This document shows, piece after piece, positions 43,009 to 53,400 of a stretch of 64,000 bases of DNA. The stretch covers positions 2,255,501 to 2,319,500 of the forward strand of contig NZ_CP115446.1 of assembly GCF_027912455.1 (NCBI RefSeq). Reading direction: 5' to 3'. This DNA is from Aurantiacibacter sp. MUD61 (GTDB lineage Bacteria; Pseudomonadota; Alphaproteobacteria; Sphingomonadales; Sphingomonadaceae). Made by a program: the position numbers and the translations under genes. Under the pieces are notes generated by a model, which was not told the DNA's origin, ran no database searches, and saw only the letters and a program-made list of their open reading frames with translations. The first letter of the stretch is position 1; every line of letters starts with the position of its first letter.

Positions 43009-45348
43009 ATGGAACTTTCTCCCACCGCGCTTGCTTTGCTCGGCCTGCTTTTGGCGGCCTGGACGGCAACAGCGGTATGGCTGGTCGTGGGCTCGCTACA
43101 GCGGACGCGGGCGGCGCGGCAGACCAAGGGGACACTGCGCCGTCTCTCGCGGATGATAGACGATTCTCCGGCCATTCCTTTGCTGGTGAAAGCGGATGGC
43201 AAGATCGAGGGGCCTGAGCGGCTCGCCGCATGGCTCGGCCTCGATGCGCTCCCGGATTTCCTGAGTGAGCTTTCTGACCGTCAAAACGGCCTGTCCGAAG
43301 GCGATCTCGAGCAATTGCATGAAGCTGTCCGGCGCACGCAAAAAACCGCTGCCCCGTTTCGCATGATGGTGACGCCCCAAGGATCGGAAAAGAGCCTCGC
43401 GGTGCGCGGACAACTGGCCAATGCGGCGATTGCCAGCGGCGGCGCCGCGCTGATCTGGTGGTTCGATTTCTCGGAAAGCCAAGGCGAACTCTCGCGCCTC
43501 CGGTCCGAAACGGCGCGTGCGCGCAATGATTTCGCGGCGCTTGTGGGCCTGATCGAGGCTGCTCCGATGCCGATGTGGTTCCGGTCCGCCGATATGGAGC
43601 TGCGGCTCGTCAATTCAGCCTATGTCGATGCGGTGGAAGCGAAGAATGCCGCCGAAGTCGTCGACCAGCAGATCGAACTGGTTGAGCGCGTCGACGGGCT
43701 GGATGCCAAGCAGATCGCCAAGCAGGCGCAGGATCGCGACACGCCGATAGAGCGCATCGTCCAGGCAACGGTGGGCAATCAGCGGCGCACCTTGCGCGTC
43801 AGCGATTTGCCGCTCGGTGTGGAGGGTGTCGCAGGCTACGCCATCGATATCGAGGAGTTGGAAGAGCAGGGCAGGGCGTTCCGCGCTTTCCGTGCCGCCC
43901 AGCGCTCGATGCTCGATCAGCTTTCCGTTGGTGTCGCGCAATTCGATGAAGACCGGCGCATGACCTTCGCCAACCAGCCGTTCCAGCGCATCTTTGCCCT
44001 CCCGACATCGATGCAGGTCGAGCCGCCGCGTTTCGAGCGATTCCTCGATTACGCGCGCGACAAGTCACGCCTCCCCGAAGTGCGCGACTTCCCCGAATGG
44101 CGGGCCGAACTGGCGCAATGGTTCCAGGCCGATGCGCCTGAGGAAGACCAGTGGACGCTGCCCGACGGTACGCACCTTCGCATTGTCGCCCAGCCCATGC
44201 CCGATGGCGGGCTCGTGATGGTGGCGGAAGACCGCTCGGAACAGCTCGCCCTGTCGGCAACCCGCGATACACTGCTGCGCACCCGAACAGCCACTTTCGA
44301 TTCGCTCTTCGAGTCGCTCGCCGTGTTCGCGCCTGACGGTCGCATGCAGCTGTGGAATCGCAGTTTCCCGGCAATCTGGGGCTTGCCGGAGGAATTCTTC
44401 GACGAGCATCCGCATGTCGACAAATTGCTCGATCGCATCTCCAACCGGCTTGCGCGACCCGGTCAGCGCAAGGCCATTGGCGAGACGGTGCGTGCGGCAA
44501 CGCTCGATCGCAAGGAAATGGGCGGCCGCGTTGTTTTGTCGGATGGACGCACGGTGGAGTTTGCTGGCGTTCCTCTGCCAGACGGGAACGGCCTGCTCAC
44601 TGTCATGGACGTGACCGATTCCACCAAGGCCGAGGCGGCGTTGCGCGAACGGGCGAAAGCGCTGGAAGAGGCGGATGCGGTGAAAACCCGCTTCCTCGCC
44701 AATATGTCCTATGAATTCCGCACGCCGCTCACTTCGATCGGCGGCTTTGCCGAGTTGCTGCAATCCGGCGTGGCGGGCGAATTGTCCGAACAGGGCCGCG
44801 AATATGTCGGAGCGATTCTCGCCTCGGTCGAGCGTCTGTCGACTCAGATCGAAAGCGTGCTGGACCTGACGCAGAGCGAGGCAGGCCTCCTCCCGATCGC
44901 GCGCGAAGATCTCGACGTCCTCGGCTTCATGACGCATCTTGTGCGCAGCCGGGAAGAAGCGCTCGATGCGAAGAACATTACGCTCGATCTGCGCGGCGAC
45001 AAGAGCGCCGGCACGGTGAAAGCGGATCGCCGCCAGCTTGGCCGCGCGTTGGGTAATCTGCTCGACAACGCCATCTCAGCAACACCCAACGACGGCCGCA
45101 TCCTGGTGGCACTCACGCGGCGAAAGTCAGGTGTCAAAATGGTTATCTCCGACAATGGCGACGGGATGAAGCCGTCCGAATTGGCGCGCGCGCTGGACGG
45201 CTATCGCCTCGCGGGAAGCGACGGCAAGGATGGCAAGCGCGGGCTGGGATTGCCACTCGCCCGCCAGCTGGTCGAGGCACATGGCGGAAGGCTGGAAATC
45301 CAGTCTGAAAAGGGCGCCGGCACCACTGCGACGGTGCTTCTGCCATGA
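43009..45348 (+). CDS. divL: DivL-type cell-cycle pseudo-histidine kinase (Tyr at the phospho-site)
   Basis: The 779-residue protein has one N-terminal transmembrane helix (about 5-28), then PAS-like domains (AALVGLIEAAPMPMWFRS; LDQLSVGVAQFDEDRRMTF; FDSLFESLAVFAPDGRMQLW), a DHp helix and a complete-looking ATPase domain (LGNLLDNAISATPNDG, DNGDGMKPSEL, GKRGLGLPLARQLVEAH). In the H box the histidine is replaced: NMSYEFRTPLTS with Y568. This, the length and the PAS layout match Caulobacter DivL (769 residues, Tyr550), which reads DivK and controls the CckA-CtrA pathway. It heads a chain of overlapping genes. The symbol is assigned by these similarities. Confidence 0.88.
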   Translation: MELSPTALALLGLLLAAWTATAVWLVVGSLQRTRAARQTKGTLRRLSRMIDDSPAIPLLVKADGKIEGPERLAAWLGLDALPDFLSELSDRQNGLSEGDLEQLHEAVRRTQKTAAPFRMMVTPQGSEKSLAVRGQLANAAIASGGAALIWWFDFSESQGELSRLRSETARARNDFAALVGLIEAAPMPMWFRSADMELRLVNSAYVDAVEAKNAAEVVDQQIELVERVDGLDAKQIAKQAQDRDTPIERIVQATVGNQRRTLRVSDLPLGVEGVAGYAIDIEELEEQGRAFRAFRAAQRSMLDQLSVGVAQFDEDRRMTFANQPFQRIFALPTSMQVEPPRFERFLDYARDKSRLPEVRDFPEWRAELAQWFQADAPEEDQWTLPDGTHLRIVAQPMPDGGLVMVAEDRSEQLALSATRDTLLRTRTATFDSLFESLAVFAPDGRMQLWNRSFPAIWGLPEEFFDEHPHVDKLLDRISNRLARPGQRKAIGETVRAATLDRKEMGGRVVLSDGRTVEFAGVPLPDGNGLLTVMDVTDSTKAEAALRERAKALEEADAVKTRFLANMSYEFRTPLTSIGGFAELLQSGVAGELSEQGREYVGAILASVERLSTQIESVLDLTQSEAGLLPIAREDLDVLGFMTHLVRSREEALDAKNITLDLRGDKSAGTVKADRRQLGRALGNLLDNAISATPNDGRILVALTRRKSGVKMVISDNGDGMKPSELARALDGYRLAGSDGKDGKRGLGLPLARQLVEAHGGRLEIQSEKGAGTTATVLLP

Positions 45349-45782
45349 CGGTGAACCTGCCCAATCTCGCGGCGATGGAGGCATTCGGAGATCGCATTGC
45401 TTCGCGGCTTTTGCCGGGTGATGTCGTGGCGCTGACTGGTGGGCTGGGTACGGGCAAAACCACGCTTTCACGCGCGATCCTGCTTGCGCTTGGGCATGAA
45501 GGCGAAGTGCCATCACCGACTTTCACCATTCTCGAGGCATACGATCACCTCAACCCGCCGGTGGTGCATGCAGATTTCTACAGGCTTGAAGACCCGTCTG
45601 AGGTGGAGCAGCTTGGCCTCGATCACTATCGCGAGGGCGCAGCTTTGCTAGCCGAATGGCCGGACCACGCAGGCGGTTTCGATACCGAACCTGCCTGTTT
45701 GCAAATCACACTCGAAATCGCTGGAGAAGGGCGCGTGGCGACTGTCACCGGCGGTGAGGATTGGCTAGGGCGAATACCATGA
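45345..45782 (+). CDS. tsaE: tRNA threonylcarbamoyladenosine synthesis ATPase TsaE
   Basis: Small ATPase that works with TsaB and TsaD to make t6A37 in tRNAs reading ANN codons. The protein has 145 residues. Walker A is TGGLGTGKTTL; PSPTFTILEAY and VVHADFYRLEDPSEVEQLGL are family landmarks, followed by LLAEWPDHAG. It overlaps the divL stop by four bases (ATGA). Confidence 0.95.
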   Translation: MTVNLPNLAAMEAFGDRIASRLLPGDVVALTGGLGTGKTTLSRAILLALGHEGEVPSPTFTILEAYDHLNPPVVHADFYRLEDPSEVEQLGLDHYREGAALLAEWPDHAGGFDTEPACLQITLEIAGEGRVATVTGGEDWLGRIP

Positions 45783-46771
45783 GTGAATTTCCTGATGGCA
45801 TGCACGCATTTCTTGCCGATGCGGGCTGGGACGACGCGCTGATTGAGGCCATTCCCGGCGACGCCAGTTTCCGCCGCTACTTCCGCCTGCGCCGCGCCAG
45901 CGGAGAAAGCGCCATGCTGATGCATGCGCCTCCGCCGGAGGAAGACCCCAAGCCATTCCTGCATGTTGCGCGCTGGCTATCGGACCAGGGTATGCGCGCG
46001 CCCGCCATCTTCGCCGATGATGCGGAGAAGGGCTGGGTGCTGACAGAAGATTTCGGCGACGACCGGATGAAAGAATGGATCGAGGCCAATCCAGCGCAGG
46101 AGCTTGGCGCCTATGCCTCAGCCATAAATGCGCTGTGCCAGTTGCACCGGCAGGCTCCGGGACCATTCGATCCGTATGACATCGCTGTCTACCAGCGAGA
46201 GGCGGGCCTCTTTACGGAGTGGTTCTGTCCGGCTGCGGGAATCGATGCTGACGAGGCGAGCTTCCGCGCCGCATGGGACGAAGCTCTCGCGCCCGTCATC
46301 GCCGAGCAGGCACCCGGCGTTACCGTGCTGCGCGACTATCATGCTGAGAATATCATGATGCTCGAGCCCGATGATGAGGGGCAGGGCGAGCAGGGGCTGA
46401 TCGACTTTCAGGACGCGCTGGTCGGGCATCCGGCTTACGATCTCGTTTCGCTGCTACAGGACGCGCGGCGGGATGTGTCGGTCGAGCTCGAAGCGAAGAT
46501 GCTCGGGCTGTATGAGGCCGAAATGCAGCCCGACTGGGACGTTGCCGCGAGCTACGCCGTGCTCGGCGCGCAGCGCAATGCCAAGATCGTGGGGATTTTT
46601 ACGCGGCTGTGCAAGCGTGACGGTAAGCCGAAATATCTCTCGCTCATCCCGCGCGTCTGGGAGGCGATGGAGCGCGATTTGCAGCATCCGGCGCTTGCCC
46701 CGGTTGCCGCGTGGTTCGATGCCAATGTGCCCGCACACATTCGCGAGAAACGCGGAGATGTCCTGAAATGA
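45779..46771 (+). CDS. amgK: N-acetylmuramate/N-acetylglucosamine kinase AmgK
   Basis: AmgK phosphorylates the anomeric carbon of MurNAc or GlcNAc recovered from the cell wall, bypassing early MurA-dependent steps. The 330-residue protein is of the aminoglycoside phosphotransferase fold: GDASFRRYFRL at the N-terminus, the catalytic loop VLRDYHAENIMML and the metal motif LIDFQDALVGHPAYDLVSLL. The adjacent murU gene makes the AmgK assignment much safer than a general kinase call. Its ATG overlaps the tsaE stop (ATGA). Confidence 0.9.
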   Translation: MSEFPDGMHAFLADAGWDDALIEAIPGDASFRRYFRLRRASGESAMLMHAPPPEEDPKPFLHVARWLSDQGMRAPAIFADDAEKGWVLTEDFGDDRMKEWIEANPAQELGAYASAINALCQLHRQAPGPFDPYDIAVYQREAGLFTEWFCPAAGIDADEASFRAAWDEALAPVIAEQAPGVTVLRDYHAENIMMLEPDDEGQGEQGLIDFQDALVGHPAYDLVSLLQDARRDVSVELEAKMLGLYEAEMQPDWDVAASYAVLGAQRNAKIVGIFTRLCKRDGKPKYLSLIPRVWEAMERDLQHPALAPVAAWFDANVPAHIREKRGDVLK

Positions 46772-47484
46772 GCAAACTCGCATCGGATACGGCCATGGTG
46801 ATGGCCGCCGGCATGGGTAAGCGGATGCGGCCGCTTACGGCGACCCAGCCGAAACCGATGGTGCGGGTTGCGGGAAAGCCTTTGGTCGATCACGCGCTCG
46901 ATCGCCTGGCCGCAGCGGGGATCGCCAAGGCGGTGGTGAATGTCCATTACCTCGCCGACAGCCTCGAAGCGCATGTGAAGGACCGGCAGGCACCCAGCGT
47001 GGTCATTTCGGACGAGCGGGATGAATTGCTCGAGACAGGCGGCGGGTTGGTGAAGGCGCAGCACCATTTGCCCGATACCTTCTTTTGCCTGAACTCGGAC
47101 AATATCTGGCTCGATGGCCCGCGCGATTGCTTTGCCGATCTTTCTGCGATGTGGGATGATGAAAAGATGGACGCGCTGCTGCTGCTGGTGCCGCACAAGG
47201 GCGCGCATAATTTCAACGGCAAGGGTGATTTTCATATCGACCCGTTCGGCCGGCTGAGCCGCCGCGCTACGGGGCGGATTGCGCCCTATATCTATTCAGG
47301 CATCCAGCTCGTCTCGAAGCGACTGCTGCGCGATGCGCCCCATGGCGCCTTCTCCACCAATGTTCTGTGGTCACGCGCCATGGAAGAGGGCCGGTTGTTC
47401 GGTATTCCGTTCACCGGCAAATGGTTCGAAGTGGGAACGCCTGACGCCATCAAGCCGACCGAAGCCGCGCTGCGGAATGTCTGA
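46768..47484 (+). CDS. murU: N-acetylmuramate-1-phosphate uridylyltransferase MurU
   Basis: MurU converts MurNAc-1-phosphate from AmgK and UTP to UDP-MurNAc, completing the recycling bypass that confers intrinsic fosfomycin tolerance in bacteria possessing it. The 238-residue protein shows the nucleotidyltransferase motif MAAGMGKRMRPLTATQPKPM, LVDHALDRLAAAG, ETGGGLVKA and the metal site FFCLNSDNIW. The start overlaps the amgK stop (ATGA); its end overlaps addB by eight bases. Confidence 0.92.
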   Translation: MSKLASDTAMVMAAGMGKRMRPLTATQPKPMVRVAGKPLVDHALDRLAAAGIAKAVVNVHYLADSLEAHVKDRQAPSVVISDERDELLETGGGLVKAQHHLPDTFFCLNSDNIWLDGPRDCFADLSAMWDDEKMDALLLLVPHKGAHNFNGKGDFHIDPFGRLSRRATGRIAPYIYSGIQLVSKRLLRDAPHGAFSTNVLWSRAMEEGRLFGIPFTGKWFEVGTPDAIKPTEAALRNV

Positions 47485-50443
47485 TCGGCCCGGCCCCGAA
47501 GTCTATTCCATCGCCGCGCACCGCGGCTTTGCCGATGCGCTGGTGGCTGGCCTGGTGCCGCGATATTCGGATGAAAACTTCGGCCTTGCCAAGCTTACGC
47601 TTCTGCTCCCCTCGGCCCGCGCTGCGAGAACCATGCAGGAGGCATTCGTCCGCCACAGCGGTGAGACCGGGCAGGCCGGTCTATTGATGCCTCGCATGGT
47701 GATGATCGGCGATCTCGATCTCGACGAGACGCTAGGGCCGTTGTTCGATTCGCTGGGAGCTGGCGCTGCGATTCCGCCCGCTGCCGATCCTACGCGTCGC
47801 TGGCTGCGCCTCGCCCAGCTGATTAGTGAGACGCAGGAGGATGCGCCCAAGGGAGCGGCGCTGCTGCGGCTCGCCTTCGAAACAGGACAGGTGATGGACC
47901 GCCTGCTGGTGGAGGAGATTGCACCAGAGGCGCTGCGGCAAGACGAGGTGCTGTCCATCTTCGAAGAGAAGCTTTCCAAGCACTGGCAGGATAATCTGCG
48001 CGACTTTGCCAAATTGCAGCAATATTGGCTGGGCGACCTGAGCGCACGTGGCGAGCTGGATGCTGCCGCTCGGCGCAATGCCCTGTTCCGCGAGGCAGCC
48101 AAGCGCATGCGCGACGATCCGCCGGAAACGCCTTTCGTTGCCGCCGGTGTCACCAGCGCTGCGCCCGCTCTCGCGCGATTGCTCCGCACCGTCAGCGAAT
48201 TACCGCAGGGCGCGGTGATCCTGCCCGATCTCGATCTCTCGATGGGCGAGGAGGTGTGGGATGAGTTGGGCGCCGCGGGCGACACAGGCGCGGAAAGCCC
48301 GTTCGGCAGGGACGATGCCGTCACTCATCCGCAATATCACCTGAAGTTGCTGCTGAACCGGATGGGCGTTCGCCGCGATGAGGTCCAGCAATGGCACCGC
48401 GCAGGGCTTGGAAAAGGTCCGCCGGAGCGCACGCATGCGATCTCCAGCCTGTTTCTCCCGCCCGAAGCGAGCAAGGCCTGGGTCGATCTGCCCGCCAACC
48501 GCCGGCGCATGGCAGGCGTGCGGCTGATCGAAAGCGCCAATCCCGAAGAGGAAGCGCAGGCTGTCGCTTTGCTGGTGCGGCAAGCTCTTGAGGAGCCCGA
48601 GAAACGCGTGGCCGTGGTCACACCCGATCGCGGATTGGCCGGGCGCGTCGCGCAGCATTTGCGGCGGTGGAACATCACGGCAGACGATTCAGCGGGTAGA
48701 CCGCTCGCGCAGACGGCGGCGGGGCGTATTGTGCTGCTGCTCGCAGAAGTCGCTGCAGAAGATGCTGCGCCAGTCCCGCTGCTTTCCCTGCTGCAACATC
48801 CTTTGGCGGGAGCAGGCGAGGACCGCGCCGACTGGCTCGATTCGGCGCGCGCGCTCGAAATGCGATTGCGCGGTCCGCGCACGGCTCCGGGTCTCGCACC
48901 CCTGCAAGCGGCGGCTGAAAAGGCGGGAGTTGGCGAATGGTTTAGCGGCATTGCGGAGGCGATTGCTCCGCTTCTCAATCATGCGGAGCCTTTGGGTCTG
49001 GCCGAGTGGCTCGATCTGCTTGCCAGCGCTGCGGAAAATCTGTGCGGCGATGCCGTCTGGTCGCGCGAGGATGGACGGGCGCTTTCCAGCTTCATCGAAG
49101 AGCTGCGGCTCAATTCGCGCGAAGTGCCCGTGGAACTGGACGCTGCGGACCTGCCGTCTGCCCTGCGCGATGCGATGGACCGGGTCGCGGTGCGTCCGCC
49201 CTATGGCGGTCATCCGCGCGTCGCAATCTATGGCCTGCTCGAAGCGCGCATGACACGCGCCGATCTGGTGATCTGTGCTGGCCTGAATGAAGGCACATGG
49301 CCGCCGACGCCTTCTACCGATCCACTGCTGGCGCCCGCCGTGCTACGCGCGCTCGGCGTTCCGGGTGCTGATTTCCGCATCGGGCTGGCGGCGCACGATC
49401 TGGCTGGCGCGCTTGGTGCGCCTGAGGTTGTGCTCAGCCGCGCCGCCCGTGACACGTCCGGTCCGGCCATTCCCTCGCGCTTCCTGCTGCGTGTCCGCGC
49501 CTTGCTGGATGAGGATATGACCAAGGCCGCGACCGATGATGACCTGCGCGCGCTCGCCCGGGCCATCGACGATCCGCCGCCTGTCCCGCCGCATTCGCAG
49601 CCTCAGCCGCGGCCTTCGTCAGCCCAGCGAGAGCAGGTCATCAGCGTGACGGCGCTCGACCGACTGCGATCCGATCCATACGAATTCTACGCGAAGAAAA
49701 TTCTCGCGCTGCCGGAGCTGGAGAAGCTCGATGCGGTGCCCGGCCCGGCGTGGCAGGGCTCGCTCGCACATGCCATTCTGGAGGACTGGCATGCGGGGAA
49801 AGGAAGCCTCGCAGAATTGGCCGACAGGCATCTGTCCGAACTTTCCGCCCACCCCTTGCTGCGTGCGCTATGGCAACCGCGCCTGATGCGCGCGCTTGAA
49901 TGGATCGAAGCAGAACTGAAGGGCGAGGCCGGTCGAACCCCGCTCAAATGGGAAGCCAAGGGCAAGATCAGCGTGAAGGATATCACCATTCACGGCGTCG
50001 CCGACAGGATCGATCGCATGCCCGACGGTTCGCTCGCCGTGGTGGATTATAAGACAGGCAAGCCTCCCAGCGGCACTCAGGTCGAGAATGGCTATGCACT
50101 GCAACTCGGTACGCTTGGCCTGATCCTGCGCGATGGTGATATCGGCGGCGTGTCGGGCGAGGCGAGTTGCTTCGAATATTGGTCCTTCGGCAAGAATGCG
50201 GATAGCGACACGGGCTTCGGCTACAAGGTGACGCCGCTCAAAGTCGGCAACAAGCGCAGCGGTATGGAGCCGGATGAATTTCTGCCCAAGACTCAAGCGA
50301 TGCTCAACGAAGCGCTCGATAAATGGATATTGGGCGATGAACCTTTCACCGCGCGGCCCAATCCCGATGCCCCCGGATACAACACCTATGATCAGCTGAT
50401 GCGGCTCGCCGAATGGCAGGGACGGGAGGAGGACGAGGGATGA
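47477..50443 (+). CDS. addB: Double-strand break repair protein AddB
   Basis: Nuclease/scaffold subunit of AddAB, which processes DNA ends for RecA. The 988-residue protein begins inside the murU end (ATG at 47477). The N-terminus (SIAAHRGFADALVAGL) has no Walker A, as in alphaproteobacterial AddB. An inactive-helicase-like middle includes ICAGLNEGTWPPTPSTDPLL. The C-terminal PD-(D/E)XK nuclease shows VADRIDRMPDGSLAVVDYKTGKPP. I count only three Cys, so the 4Fe-4S cluster of Bacillus AddB is absent. Confidence 0.94.
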   Translation: MSDRPGPEVYSIAAHRGFADALVAGLVPRYSDENFGLAKLTLLLPSARAARTMQEAFVRHSGETGQAGLLMPRMVMIGDLDLDETLGPLFDSLGAGAAIPPAADPTRRWLRLAQLISETQEDAPKGAALLRLAFETGQVMDRLLVEEIAPEALRQDEVLSIFEEKLSKHWQDNLRDFAKLQQYWLGDLSARGELDAAARRNALFREAAKRMRDDPPETPFVAAGVTSAAPALARLLRTVSELPQGAVILPDLDLSMGEEVWDELGAAGDTGAESPFGRDDAVTHPQYHLKLLLNRMGVRRDEVQQWHRAGLGKGPPERTHAISSLFLPPEASKAWVDLPANRRRMAGVRLIESANPEEEAQAVALLVRQALEEPEKRVAVVTPDRGLAGRVAQHLRRWNITADDSAGRPLAQTAAGRIVLLLAEVAAEDAAPVPLLSLLQHPLAGAGEDRADWLDSARALEMRLRGPRTAPGLAPLQAAAEKAGVGEWFSGIAEAIAPLLNHAEPLGLAEWLDLLASAAENLCGDAVWSREDGRALSSFIEELRLNSREVPVELDAADLPSALRDAMDRVAVRPPYGGHPRVAIYGLLEARMTRADLVICAGLNEGTWPPTPSTDPLLAPAVLRALGVPGADFRIGLAAHDLAGALGAPEVVLSRAARDTSGPAIPSRFLLRVRALLDEDMTKAATDDDLRALARAIDDPPPVPPHSQPQPRPSSAQREQVISVTALDRLRSDPYEFYAKKILALPELEKLDAVPGPAWQGSLAHAILEDWHAGKGSLAELADRHLSELSAHPLLRALWQPRLMRALEWIEAELKGEAGRTPLKWEAKGKISVKDITIHGVADRIDRMPDGSLAVVDYKTGKPPSGTQVENGYALQLGTLGLILRDGDIGGVSGEASCFEYWSFGKNADSDTGFGYKVTPLKVGNKRSGMEPDEFLPKTQAMLNEALDKWILGDEPFTARPNPDAPGYNTYDQLMRLAEWQGREEDEG

Positions 50444-53400
50444 GCGGCGTCGTGTACCCCCTGCAGGACACTCAGCGCGATGCGGTCGTGCCGGGTGACA
50501 GCGTGTGGCTCTCCGCCAGCGCGGGCACGGGCAAGACGCAGGTGCTTTCCGCCCGCGTGCTGCGGTTGTTGCTCACCGAGGGCGTGCGGCCCGAACAGAT
50601 CCTCTGCCTCACATTCACCAAGGCGGGCGCTGCCGAAATGGCCACGCGCGTCAATGAAGTGCTCGCAAATTGGGTGCGCATGCCGGACACCGAACTGGCG
50701 CAGCAGCTCGATAATATCGGCGCAGGCATGGATTCTGAAACGCAGGCGCGGGCGCGGATGCTATTTGCCAGCGTGCTCGATTGCCCGGGAGGCGGCCTTC
50801 GGATCGACACGATCCACGCCTTCTCGCAATGGCTGCTCAGCGCGTTCCCCAATGAAGCGGGACTGATCCCCGGCACCAAGGCCATGGAGGACCGCGATCG
50901 AGACCTGCTGGCGGACCGCGTGCTGCGCGAATTGCTCGTCGAATGGCAGTCGAGCGATCCGCAGGCCATCGCCGCGCTGGAGACGCTCTCGGTCAAGCTC
51001 GGCCCAGACGGTGTGCAGAAATGGCTGATGCGCTGTGCTGCCGCGCGGGACATGTGGTTCGGCAAGGCGGCATGGCAATCGCCGATGGAAGAGCGGGTGA
51101 AGCGGTTGCTCGGCGTGCCCGCCGATACCACTGCCGAAACTGCGAGCGCGGCCTGCGCCGATGGATCGGGCGGCGTGGATGCTGTGCGGCAGGTCATGTG
51201 GCTCTACGATGAGTGGGGTGCTGACAAAGGGCGGGATTATGCTGCGATTGTCGGTGAGTGGCTGCTCGGTTCGCCTGAGCAACGATTTGCCGAAAGTGCC
51301 GACCTGCTTGGCAAGCTCTACAACGATAAAGGCCTGCTCAAATATCAAAGCAATCTGGAGAAAAAGGTCGATGGCGCTGCGGCCATTGCGGAGACCGCTC
51401 GGCTTTGGCTCGAAAGCGTTGCCGAGCAGGCGATCCTGCTTGATCTGGTCGCTCTGCTGACACCCTCACTCGAAGTCGGACGCAAATTCGCGCTGGCTTG
51501 GGATGAAGCGAAGAAGCGCGAGGGGCTGGTCGATTTCGACGATCTGATCCGGCAGGCTGCTGAATTGCTCAATCGCAAGGACATGTCAGACTGGATCCGC
51601 TTCAAGCTGGATCGCACGTTCGACCATGTGCTGGTGGACGAGGCGCAGGATACCAACGAAGCGCAATGGGATATCGTCGATGCGCTGACCGATGATTTCT
51701 TCTCCGGAGCCGGGCAACGCGGTGACCGCCAGCGCACCATTTTCGTGGTCGGCGATTACAAGCAGGCGATTTTCGGCTTTCAGGGCACGAGCCCGCAGAA
51801 CTTTGCGCAGGCGCAGGCGCGCTATCGCGAAATCCTGGCCAATCGACGGGAGACCGCCCAGCAGGCGCGCGCCAATATCAGCGTCCGCGATTTGCAGGAG
51901 CTGGGCCTCGGCCGATCCTATCGCACATCGCAGCCGATCCTCAGCTTCGTGGACCTCGCCATTGCGGCGATTGGCCATGAGAACCTTGGACTCGACAACG
52001 AGCCAGAGCCGCATGTCGGCGAGGACCGTGCTGGCCTGATTACCCTCTGGAAACCGGTTTCGGGTCTCGAAGAAGATGCCGAGCAAAGTGACGGAGACGA
52101 TGGCTCGGAACACCGCGTCTCGCCATCGGAGCGGCGGATGGCGGACAAGATCGCGCGGCAGGTAAAGCAATGGTTGGACGAAGGCTTCGCGCTCGAAAAG
52201 GGCAAGCGGCGCAACGCTACTCCTGGCGACATCATGATCCTTGTGCGCAAACGCGGCGAGCTGGTGAACCCCATCGTCGCACGCCTGCATGCGCTGGGCG
52301 TACCCGTGGCCGGTGTGGACCGCCTGCGCCTCGGTGCGCCGCTTGCCGTGCAGGATCTGATGGCGGCGCTTCGTTTCGCAGCCCAACCGAGAGACGATCT
52401 CTCGCTCGCCAGCCTGCTCGTGTCTCCCATCTTTGGATGGTCGCAGGAGCAATTGCTGGAGCATGGCTATCGTCCAGACCGCGTGCATCTGTGGGATCAT
52501 TTGCGCAAATCGGCGCATGCGGAGGCGGCCAGAGCAGTCGAGCAGCTGAAGGGCCTGCTCGCCATCGCCGATTTCGAGCCGCCACAAGCGCTTCTCCATT
52601 GGATGCTTGTCGGCCCGTGGCGCGCGCGGGCGAAGCTGGTCGCGCGGCTTGGCCGGGAAGCGAACGATCCGATCGACGAATTGCTTGGTGCCGCGCTGCA
52701 ATTTTCTGCATCGCATACGCCGAGCCTGCAGGGTTTCATCCGTTGGTTCGATATCGGCGATGGCGAGCTGAAGCGCGAAGCGGAGGGCAGCGGCGATCTG
52801 GTGCGTGTGATGACGGTCCATGGCTCCAAGGGCCTACAGGCGCCGATCGTTATCCTCGCCGATGCTTGCAGCGATCCCGATGCGTCCCGCGCCGTTACGC
52901 TGGAACTTGAAGAGAAGTCGCTGGATGAGAAAGACAAGTGGATGGTCCCCCTGCTGCCGCTCAGCAGTGCAGAGCGGGTAGGCCGCATTGCCGAAGTCGA
53001 GGAGGAAACCAAGGCCGCAGACCGGCAGGAACACTGGCGGCTCCTCTACGTCGCGATGACCCGCGCGGAAGAGGCTTTGTTCATCGGCGGCGCGCTCAAA
53101 AAGCGTGAGAAAGCGCCGAAGCCCGATAGCTGGTACGCGCGGCTCGAACCCCTGTTTGACGATGAGTTTGTCGACGATCCGATCTGGGGAGCGCGCGCTG
53201 AACTCGGCACGCATGCAGCGCCGGTGGCGCGTGAGAAGGCGGAAGATTCGTCTGAACGTTTGCCCATTCCCGCGTGGGCGGCGCGCCCCATCGGCCCCGA
53301 ACCGCGCCCGCCGCGCCCGCTTGCGCCTTCTGCCGGCGCGGATGATGCCGGTGCCGATCCTCCGCTGCCTTCCGAGCAGGCCGCCGAAGCCGCGCGGCGC

